Source of the DNA: Oehlia diaphana
Taxonomy: Eukaryota > Glomeromycota > Glomeromycetes > Glomerales > Glomeraceae
Assembly (NCBI GenBank): GCA_003833135.1
Contig: QZLH01000365.1
Span: 22,144 to 86,143, forward strand
Length of the DNA: 64,000 nt
Direction: 5' to 3'
Shown: in pieces, positions 49,074-59,317 of the stretch
Layout of the letters: every line of letters begins with the position of its first letter
How positions within the stretch are numbered: the first letter of the stretch is position 1
Made by a program: the position numbers and the translations under genes
Notes under the pieces: generated by a model
Told to the model about the DNA's origin: nothing
Seen by the model: the letters and a program-made list of their open reading frames with translations, nothing else
The model's database searches: none

Positions 49074-51461
49074 ATGATGGAAGAAATTGTTCGTATATCA
49101 GTTAATTCGATGAAAAATGTGAATGATGTTGTTGGACCATTCTTACCTTTCGTTACTTTAATAACAAGTTTAACTAAAGAGATAGCAGATGCATATGAAA
49201 ATGTTCAATATAATAAAAAAACATGTGGAACTTTAGTTAATAGAGTGGAAGCAGCGGAAGCAGCAATTAAAGGATTAATGAGACAAAAAGAAGAGAATAT
49301 TGTAAAATTTTGTAGTCAAGATTATTATGATTCTTTTTCAAAATTTGTGAATTGTTTAAAACATATAAAAGAATTCTTTTATGATATATCACAATTATCA
49401 AAATTTAAAAAATTTTATACTAGTGGTAATATTAGAGAAACTTTTGAGAAGATTATAAAAGAATTTGATTCTTGTTCTATAGATTTAAATTTGGCTATTT
49501 CTATCGCGAATAATGATCAATTAAATAAGGATTTGGCTATATTGCATTCTGATATTATTGAAATGATGAAATTTTTAGATAATGTTGAAGGTGGTATAAC
49601 TTCAATGGATGATAAATTTCAACAAATTGTTGATAATAATAGTGAAATACAAATTCTAAATAAGAATATTATAATTAAAATACATAATATTGAAGAACAA
49701 AATAATAAAATTATAGAACAAAATAATAGAATATTAGAATATGAAGATAAACATCAATCCCTTGATTTTACTCCTCTCAACACCGAAATTGAAACTATTT
49801 CAATATTAAATAAAGAAGTGAATAATCAACATTCAAAAATCGAGGTTAAAGCCAAAAGAATTGTTCCTTCAAAGATTAAGGATGCCCCACAATTTGTTTC
49901 ACGTAAAGGTAGTAGAATTACTATACAGAAAAGAATTTATAAAGAAATGGATGTTGCTTGTAAACCTATATCAATGGATAATATTCAAAGAATTCAAAAA
50001 CATCTTGCAATTTTAAAGAAATTAGATACTTGTCCTTATATTATTCAATTTCATGGTCTATCAGAGATAAATGGTGAAAATGTGATGATCTTTGAATGGG
50101 CTGAATATGGAACTTTAAGAGAACTTTATCTTAATTATAATATTGAGTGGGATGCGAAGATTTCTATAGCGAGGAACATCTGTCGAGGTTTAATTTTTTT
50201 GCATGCAGGTAATGAGGAGCTTTTATTAACAGTTAAAATAATTGTAACTTGTCTAACTTGAAAATTTTTAAACCCTATACCTCCAACCCTCCAACCCCTT
50301 CCTGCAGTGGAAATTTTACATCACGATATTAGATGCGAGAATGTATTAATTACTGAAAATATGTTGCCAAAGATTTGTAATTTCAAATTTTCTCGTGAAT
50401 TTAATGCTGCCACTATTCAAATTGATGATATGAATGATATAATACATTGGTTGGCCCCTGAAAAATTGAATCATATATCTACAGAAAAGGATTCTAAAAA
50501 ATCCCATAAAAAACAAGATGAGTCCAGTAGTTATACTATTCAATGTGATATTTTCAGGTTAGTGAATTATTTTTTTAATATGATATAAATAAAAAGAATT
50601 CCCCTAATTTCTCCTCTTTTTGTTTTTAGTTTTGCAATGCTTCTTTGGGAACTTGGATTTCAAAAGAAACCTTATGAAAATATGCCTATATCTCAAATAC
50701 AAAAACATGTATCAAGAGGTGGTAGAGAAACGGTAGATTTTGGTTTAAGTCCTAATGCTATCCAAAAAGAATATCGTAGTATTATTGAACTTGCTTGGGC
50801 ACAAGAACCATCTTTACGTCCAGGAATTCAACATATTTTTAATATGTTGCAAGAATTATATGAGAAACATGTATTACAAAGAGGTTCTCCTTTATTACGT
50901 CCAAAAATGAATGAAATTGATGAAAGTTTACATAGTTTATCAATTACTGATCGTAATATTGGTCCTATACCTAAAGTTACTCCTGTTACTCCATTAACCC
51001 CATTTAAAGAAGGTTTATTGGCTCATAAAGAAAAAAATTATGAAAAAGCTTGGAAATGTTTTGAAGAACATGCAAAAGTTGGTGATATATTAGCAAAATA
51101 TTGGCAAGGTTATTATTATTTAGAAGGAAAATATGTTGATAAAAATCATGCAAAAGCTAAAGAATTATTTAAAGATGCTGCTGATGGTGGAAATGCTGAT
51201 GCTCAATTACGTTATGCTTTTTGTTTAATTGACAAAGAGAATGAAAATATGGATTATGATAATTTCTTGAAATATTTAAAAATGTCTGCTGATAAGAATA
51301 ATCCTACTGCTCTTTATAATCTTGGTGAAATTTATTTACAAGGTAAAATGGGTATTGGGGAGGATGAAGCAAAAGGTATTCAATATTTAAGGTTGGCTGC
51401 TTTGCGTGATCAACCTAAAGCAAAAGAAATTCTAAAAGAACGTAATATTAATTTATATTAA
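49074..51461 (+). CDS. MLKL-like helical bundle - pseudokinase - Sel1 protein (copy 3)
   Basis: Exons 49074-50208, 50308-50557 and 50630-51461 join in phase to 738 residues; unlike its two paralogues it has two introns. The order is helical bundle (AYENVQYNKKTCGTLVNRVE, then QLSKFKKFYTSGNIRETFEK), coiled coil (IEEQNNKIIEQNNRILEYED), kinase-like domain and Sel1 repeats (AWKCFEEHAKVGDILAKYWQ onward). The kinase-like part has the lysine in DVACKPI, HHD for HRD (ILHHDIRCENVLI) and NFK in place of DFG (KICNFKFSREF). The metal-binding Asp is absent, so activity is doubtful even though the HRD-position Asp remains. The gene stands 372 bases upstream of, and in line with, an intact kinase gene, which makes a functional pair possible (inference). 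Confidence 0.87.
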
Positions 51462-51833
51462 AAAAAAGAAACAATTTGTCTAGTATATTTATTATATATT
51501 TCCGTCTATATTAAATAAACAACCATGTATACTCAGCCATTCATTTTATCATTTTCTATATACTGTAGTAAATTTCATCATTTTGTCACGTGATAATACT
51601 ACAAAAAAAAAAAGTTTTAAACAACTCTTCAGCGTACGGTTTAAAGAAAGGTTTTTTGAATGCCATTTTTTGATTTTATATTTAGTTTCTAGTAAATTGT
51701 AATTTTGCCAAGTCTATTTTGGAAATGATCTGCATTTTTTTTTTTTATCACGTGCTAGTAATTTTTTACATCAAATAAACTATAAATACAACAGTAAATG
51801 TTTTTCTCCCTTACTCGAATATGTCACGAAAAT
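51462..51833 (+). promoter_or_regulatory. Promoter of the intact kinase gene (copy 2)
   Basis: Two CACGTG boxes (51587-51592 and 51749-51754) and a TATA-like tataaata at 51781-51788 precede the gene. The TATA position makes the in-frame ATG at 51798 too close to be transcribed efficiently, which supports the ATG at 51834 as the start. Confidence 0.55.
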
Positions 51834-53228
51834 ATGTCTGAGTGGATTACGAATGCGATAAATAATCACTACATTCAACAATATGATTATTCAGAGTTTA
51901 GTAATGTTGATAATATTGAAGAAGGCGGTTTCGGTCGTATAAAGTGTGCAGATTGGCCATGCTCGGATAGAAAAGTAGCAATAAAGGAATTGAAGTTTTA
52001 TGATATACGAAAATTTGTAGAAGAGGTAAATAAAAAGAAAACATCATTTTTTTTATTTGATTTCTTTATATTAGACCGCTTAAGATTTTGATAGGTGAAA
52101 ATCCATTCTTCAAGCCATTCAAGCAATTACGTTGTAAGATTCTTTGGATTAACAAGAGGTAAAAGGAAAATCAGCTTTTGCATTATTTCAAGCGCATATT
52201 GAAAGTTTTGATTATTTGAATTGAATCAGAACTTCCTTCAAAGGGATATATGATGGTGATGGAATACGCTGACCTTAGAAGTCTTCGAAATTTCTTGTCA
52301 CAAAAAGATGTAATCATTGATTGGGAAACTAGATATAAACTTTCACTTGATATAGCTAAGGGACTTTATTGTTTGCATTCTCGTAATATCGCTCACCGTG
52401 ATCTGGTAAGATCAAAGTTACAATACTGTATATATTTTACGCTCATTTATAGTCCTAAATCTTAATGTCTGCATTTTATTTTTATGAAGCATACTAATAA
52501 TATAGTAATTAAACGAACAAACGCTGAAACAGCTTGCTGTCAGCCAAAATTTATCGCACAAATAACAGATTTTGGTGGAGCAATATCAATGGATGAAGGT
52601 GTAATCGACGTTTTTGAAGATATTGGACAAGTTGCATTCACAGATCCTAAATATTTAAATGGTTTAGGCAATTATAAAAAGGATTTATGTTCAGATATTT
52701 ATAGTATGGGGGTTATATTTTGGGAAATTTCATCTGGCAAAATTCCATTTAAGAGTTATATGTCAGAATCTGACAACAATAGAGATTTATTATTAACATT
52801 GGAAATAATAAATGGATTACGTGAAATTCCATCTCCCGAAACTCCAAAAGGTTATATTGAACTTTATAACAGTTGTTGGAAATATGAACCATCTAAACGA
52901 CCTATAATTAAACAAATTATTGAAACTTTAAGTACTGAATCGAAAAAGATCCGTGAAGAAGCTCATGAATTGAAAGGTAAATGTGTATGAAGATCTTTGT
53001 TTATTACTCAAATCGAACTTTATTAAATTGTTTATTCTTTATTTAGAGAATAATGTTATTATAAGTATTAATATAGATGATAATGTTCAAAGTTTATTGG
53101 TCAACAATCAGAACTTTGGTGAGTTAAATAATAATGATAATGAATTGGAACAGACAAAAGGATTAAAACGTGTTGCAGGATTTTTTCCTATAGAAAATAA
53201 AAAAGTAAAACTGCTTAAATCCATTTGA
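51834..53228 (+). CDS. TKL-type protein kinase, catalytically intact (copy 2)
   Basis: Exons 51834-52025, 52095-52158, 52230-52405, 52490-52976 and 53047-53228 join in phase to about 366 residues. Exon 2 and the exon phases match the paralogue at 33278. Glycine loop EGGFGRI, lysine in KVAIKELKFYD, IAHRDL then HTNNIVI, DFG intact (QITDFGGA), FTDPKYL in place of APE, DIYSMGVIFWEISSGKIPF and CWKYEPSKRPIIKQI. Every catalytic residue I can check is present. The last exon adds an acidic, Asn-rich tail ending in basic residues (ENKKVKLLKSI). It lies directly downstream of MLKL-like copy 3. Whether the two proteins interact is not shown by sequence. Confidence 0.88.
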
Positions 53229-53789
53229 CCTTTTCAGAAAATGACTTTAGTTAGAAGTTATCGTCCTTTTCAAATCCTGATTTTTCAGTGCATCATCATA
53301 TAGAAATTAGTACATACCCTAGCCACGACAAAAAAAAGTGCAGTCACGTGACGTTATCTATTGTTAAACATATACTGTATAAAATTTGTAAATAAAAGTT
53401 GACACTTCCGTCCAAGTCAAAAAAATAAAAAATTACAGTAAAACACGTTTCAGTGCTACTAAATTATTAATTATTATGCATAAAATCTCGCGAATCGCGT
53501 TCTAAAATAGATTATGAATGGGTGGGTTGTGTATAACACACATTTATTTAAATATTTGATTAATCTCACTTATTTTTACTTTATAAAACACTGCACAAAG
53601 AAAACTAAAATGAATAAAGAAAATTTGAGAGATATTAATTTTATTCGCTAATATGATGATTAATACTGAAAATTAAGGTGAATAAATTAAAAATTATACA
53701 TTATAAAACGTCCATACAATAGAATTTTCTGGTCTGAATTTTAATGAAAAAAATTTTACTCGCTGTTCATGCATAAAGAAAAAGGCAGA

Positions 53790-54105
53790 TTTTTACCGTC
53801 CTTGTGATGCCAATCCACGGAAAGAGTATTCAACTTGAAATAAATGTTATGAAAAACGTAAAAGAAATAGATCCGATCTCCAAAAAAAAAGAAACTTGAA
53901 GATAACTTAAATGAACTGATTTCTCAAATAAATACTGATTCCAGTCAAACTCCCTTTACCCAACTTACAAATTTTGAGCTACTAGATGAAATTATGCAGG
54001 ATGATGACAATGAATATAATGGTGAAACTGATGGACTTTTATATGGTTTGGAAGAGGTACAAGAAATAATTCCAAGCAGTTTCAAGATACAGAGGATTTA
54101 AATAG
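53790..54105 (+). pseudogene. Cys-rich (zinc-finger-like) gene remnant
   Basis: One frame reads KKKADFYRPCDANPRKEYST, a stop (TGA where a Cys codon is expected), then NKCYEKRKRNRSD. After a frame change it reads LISQINTDSSQTPFTQLTNF followed by an acidic stretch. The C-x(n)-C spacing and basic tail suggest a small zinc-binding motif. I cannot name the family. It may derive from a mobile-element-associated gene. Confidence 0.5.
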
Positions 54106-54390
54106 GACCCGGAAAATACTTATATAGGTAAGGTCCCAAAAATTTTTTTTATTAATAGTTTTTTATTATGATCGCTAATATCTAACCTTAAAAAATTAAG
54201 CAAATCAATCTTCTAACCTAATTAAATTATTATTATAATGCATATAATTTATAAAATAATTTATTAACTAAAAATATTTATTAAATATAATTTTAAATAT
54301 GATCAATACATTGTGAAGCTAAACTAAACATAATATACAAGTAGATTAACAATATTCAATTAATAATAAACAGTAAAAGAAAATTTCAAA

Positions 54391-54770
54391 ATTAATACTA
54401 TTACAAAAATGTAAATTTCTCCATAAGTATTATATTTACACCTATAAAAATTAATATATAGGTAGTTTTGATCTTGCTGAACAATTTTCAATTAATATAG
54501 AAAGTCGATTTTCTTTGATTAAAGGGGTGTAATTACGCTAAATGGAGAAATAAAAATTTTGAAGTTAGTACCATTATAAAAATGCACTTTTCTCCATAAG
54601 TATTATACCTACGCTTATGAAAATTAATATATAAGTAGTTTTAACCTTACTGAAACAACTTTCAATTAATTTAGAAAGTCAATGTCATTTGATAAAAGTG
54701 GTGTAATTACGCTCTGAAGTTGTAAATGAAAAAGTGAAAAATTTAAAAGTTATTACCATTATAAAAAATA
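54391..54770. repeat. Tandem repeat with about 175-185 base period
   Basis: Units start near 54392, 54565 and 54750 (the third truncated). Each begins with a (t)tattaccattataaaaat-like phrase, then tctccataagtattata, taaaaattaatatata and ggtgtaattacgct. Units differ at scattered positions, so the duplication is not very recent. Confidence 0.75.
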
Positions 54771-55677
54771 TGCATTAATTTTTGGATTACCTCATGCAGA
54801 TTTGACTATTTCATATATTACGCAATTCATTTTGATTTTACAAATGTAAAGAAAAAATGAATGATAAATGAAAAATTGCAAAATTTGACTAATTTCTAGC
54901 ATTTTATATAAAATAATTGAATATAAATTTTATTTGTCATAATTATATAATTTGAAAAGTACTTTTTTAAGCATCTCTTACCTATACAAGTATTACAATT
55001 AATTGAAATAAATATAAAGTAAATATAAGGCAATATACAATTAATTAGAAAATATTGCATTTTTAGTTAATAAAATTTTTCTTTTTAAACTTACTGAGTT
55101 TAAGTATTTGATAATATTTTTCTAAATATCAAGTAAATATAATTAATTTGCATTTTAGGAGAAAAAGATTTAAAAAACTGAATAGTATAAAAAGATAAAT
55201 TAATTATTATAATTATGAACCTCTTTTTACTATATAATAATAACATTATTAATTTAATTTTTAAGCACTTTTTTTATTGAAATTTTTTATAAAAGGTAAA
55301 AAAGATCCAATAAATCTTATTTTATTATAATAGTATAATGAAATAAATAAAAAAATGTATAGATATATAAGAATAATTGTAAAAATAAATATCAAAAATA
55401 ACTTATAAAATAATATTTCTAATTTAACTTTAGAAATTTTTTGATAACTAACAGTTTTAACAATTAACTTTGTAATAATTTTTGATAATTAATAGTATTA
55501 TAATATTTAATAATTATTAATATTAATAAATAATTTGATGATAACTATTAATAATTATTAATATCACAAATTATCAGTAATTTACTTGATAGATAGTTTT
55601 AATAATTATCAATATTTACAGATAATGCAATTTATTAACAGATAATTACAGTATTATTAATTATCATATTTCATTAA

Positions 55678-58458
55678 TTAATCAGTATTTTTAGTATTAT
55701 TATAATAATAAAAATCAGAGTCATATATACTATCTATTCCTTGAAAAAAATTTTCTGATATTATTGAATCATTTGAAGGATTAAAAAGTAGTGAATCATT
55801 TGAAAATATTGAATCAGATAGAATTAGTGAATCATTTAGAATTGGTGAATTATTTGAATCAGATAAAATTGGTGAAGATGTTGAAATATATGAAAATTCA
55901 CATTCTAATAAATACAGTTAGATACAAATTTAGTTTTTTAGTTGATTGAAAAAAAAATAGTAGTTGAAGAATAATTTTTTCAAATTATTTTCCAAAGATA
56001 GAAAACATATAAATAAAATTTATAAAAATATACTTAATAAATTTACCTTGAATTAAAGAAAGTCTTTCATAAATATTTTCAATTTTTGGTCTAGATAAAT
56101 TATTTCCTCTCCAACATTCTTTATAAAGATTAATATATTCATCAGGAACTGAACTAATATCTTCTTCTCTATAATCATTATTTTTTATTTTAAGAACCAA
56201 TTGTAAAATACCTTCACCTTTATCTTTTGAATATGGAACTTTTTTACTCATAATTTCCCATAAAAGAGTTCCTAAACTATATATATCCATAGACTTATCT
56301 TTTTCAAATTTCTTGTTTAATAATAAATTTGGGTCAATATATCCAATATTATCAAAAAGATATTTGTCATAATATGAAAATCTCTTCTTATCATATGGTA
56401 ATGGTAAATCTGAAATTTTAGCAATACCATTAAATATAAGGATATTTTTTGGATGCTATAATTTAATATGCTTTGAGTTAAAACAGATAAAAGATTTAAT
56501 TTTATTAACATTTAAAAAGTTTATTACTTACCAGAGTTTCATGAATTATATCAAGATCCTTATGTATATATAATATTCCATCTGCTATGTCTGTCGCAAT
56601 TACAATCTTTTCATGTAAAGAACATCTTTTATTTTTTAAATAATCTCTTAAATTACCTTCATGGGCATATGGTAATATTAAAGATATTTTATTTTCGTCT
56701 ACAAAATATCAAACCAAAAATAAAATAAAAAATAGAACAAATCAAAATAATTAAATCAGATAATAAAATATTTATACCTGTAAAAATTCCTAATAATTCT
56801 ACAATGTTATCATGATATTTACATATCGAGTTCCAATAACTCAACTAAAATAAACAAATAAAAATTAGATCAACATAATAACCAAAAAATTGCAATTTGT
56901 ACTCACCTGTTTTTGTAATTGATTTTCATCATTTTTTAATTTTTTGATAATTATTTTAACGTCATCAATTTTAGCGGAATTAATATTATTAATACAACTA
57001 TCACCAAACATTTGTATATCAATTATTTGATCTTTATTAATAATATTAATTCCGCTTTCATAATTTTCAATTTCAAATTTTTTAAATCTGTGATTATTAC
57101 CTTCAAAAAGATAAAAATTTATACAATGACAAGAATCTAAACAATTATCTTAGACATAGACATTAAAATATTATTAGAAAATAAATCTTTAAATAATCTA
57201 ATAAATATATACCTACCAATATAAAACATCTTATCAGATTTTATAGACTTCAATAGTTGGTTTGAATCTTTAAAATAATAATATGGATAATAAATATAAA
57301 ATAAAAATTGTGTAGAATAATGAAATAATCATTTAATGAACTTACATAATTGAAATGAATTTGATATATCGAGTGAAGTTTTATAAAATCTTTCTGATAT
57401 ACATGACATATTTTGAAATTCTTGTTTATCATTCAAAGAGAAATTATAATATTGAAATTCATATATTGAATTTTGCAATAAAATCTTTTCCAATTCATCT
57501 ATCGTAGGACGATTAGAAGGATCAGCATCCCAACATTTAAGAATTAACTCTCTGAGAAAATATGGAATATCTTGTAAAAATTGTGGTCGTGCACCATTAA
57601 TGATCTTATTTATGAGCTGTGATTTGTCTTCAATATAAGCAAATAGCTTTTGTTCAAAAATAATTTTATAAAAAATCATTCCAAGTGCATATATATCGGA
57701 TGATGGATCATTTTTCCTTCCTGTATCTTGTAAAATTTCAGGAGCGGTATACTCTATAATATATTCTGATCCAAAACTTGCAAAAATATAAAATTTTACA
57801 CTTGTTCCATAGACTAAAATATTTTCAGGACTAAAATAATTTAGGCTAACGCGATTTCCATGAAGATTTTTTAATAAAGTTACTATACTTCTTATTATTT
57901 TATGTTTTTTGCTCCAATTCAATAACGTTCTACATAAGTAATGATCAAGTAACCAAAACCAATCATATTCGTTATGATCAATAACTAATGCATATTTATT
58001 TTTTTTTGGGTTTAAAGAAAATCCAAATAATCTTACAAAATTGGATTTATCAGTAATCATCAAATATTTTTTTATCTAAAAAGAAAATAATAATATAATA
58101 TATTAGATATTCGTCAAAATATATTACGGTAATGATAAATTTACATTACCTGAATAAGAACTTCAGGCAAGACTTCATTATCAATATATTGCACTCCAAC
58201 TTTAATATAACCTTCCCGAATAATTCCATCATGATAATAAGAAATATATCCGTCTATCCAATATGCTTCATAAACTTCGAGTGCAGAATATTTGAAGTTT
58301 TCCAGTCTACTAAATTCTATCCATTCTAGTATATCAGAATAATTACGCGCTTCAAGTTGAGATTTTTGAATTATTTCATCTATATTTACATCTCCACTAG
58401 TCCATGTGTCAAATTTTTTTGCAAGCTGTTCTTTAATTTTAGATAATTCTTCATCCAT
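55678..58458 (-). CDS. Double pseudokinase protein with Ser/Asp-rich tail
   Basis: Exon 1 is 58458-58150, exon 2 starts at 58075, then several short exons follow; the last is 55904-55678. The N-terminus (KKFDTWTSGDVNIDEIIQKS, DILEWIEFSRLENFKY) is the type found before the kinase-like fold of the gene at 34712-37069, but lacks its Cys cluster. The first fold has no HRD (RVSLNYFSPENILV) and no DFG Asp (YIFASFGS), yet keeps TAPEIL and the C-lobe (CWDADPSNRPTIDEL). The second is of HEN type, with HET (DIIHETL, HPKNILIFNG) and AKISDLP. The last exon encodes a low-complexity tail of SPILSDSNNSPILNDS type repeats, rich in Ser and Asp. Neither fold should catalyse transfer. A scaffold or regulatory role is inferred. 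I added the tail exon because acceptor and phase fit. Confidence 0.8.
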
Positions 58459-59317
58459 GGTTGAACAATTAATTATAAATTATCTAATCGTATTTATTGT
58501 AATCAATATTCACGTGGATAAATACCCGATTTAACATGTGATGATCACCAAAGAAAAAGCAATAAATTTTTTAATGATATGGTATCTTAAGTTCGATCAA
58601 ATTTAATTGTTCACTTTTTTTAGTCAAGTAAAATCCATCTTTTAGCTAACCACAATAGTGTAGTATTTACACACGCGCAAAAGATACGGTGAAGTTATTT
58701 GTTATATTTAATCCAAAAACGTGAAGTATGCAAGTATACTGCGGTCTTTTAATTTATTTGCTTGGCAAAATCACATTGTTCTACAAAATTTAAGTATGGA
58801 TTTATGGATTTCGGGAAAACCGGAGTTTATTGAACCGAAATTCCGACGCGGCGAATTTCTTATTTTTCTTTTTTTTTTTTAAAAAAAAACAAATACTTGG
58901 AGAAAAAATATTGGATTATTTTAAAAATCAAAGGTATTTTTAGAATAATTTCATTAACTGAAATTTAATAAATTATTGAATCAAAAAAATGTTATTATGA
59001 TTTAATTAAGCAACTATATAATTAACCTATATATAGTTTTTTTTTAAAAATAGTTTTATAAAAAAGAACATTCTATTACTATAATGTAAACGTAATCCCC
59101 GTGGTTCCCTAATTCATTTAAAAAAAATGTTAAATTTAAATTCTAAAACAATTACTTCTTTTTTTTTTATTCTTTTTTTTTATTCTTTTTTTTTTATTAT
59201 TAGGAATAATTAAAATACGTTCCCTTTTTTTTTATATTGAAAATCCAATCCAAACCATTCCGAATCAAATAATTTCACTTATAACAAAATGCAATAATCA
59301 TCATATTATTACTCAAT
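58459..59317. other. Divergent intergenic region
   Basis: 859 bases between the double pseudokinase and the secreted HExxH gene. A CACGTG box at 58511-58516 is 53 bases upstream of the pseudokinase start. Poly-T tracts separated by attc occur at 59160-59195. No gene is seen. Confidence 0.4.

Larger units (their letters stand above)
53229..55677. other. Intergenic, AT-rich
   Basis: Holds a zinc-finger-like pseudogene (53790-54105) and a 175-base tandem repeat (54391-54750). The part from 54.8 to 55.7 kb is extremely AT-rich, with repeated taataattattaatatt-type sequence at about 55490-55640. No intact gene is seen. A CACGTG box is at 53345-53350. Confidence 0.45.

Noticed and set aside
51798..51833. 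Upstream in-frame ATG as start of the kinase at 51834
   Set aside because: It lies only 10 bases after the TATA-like sequence, and the paralogue at 33278 aligns from the second Met (MSEW/MTEW).
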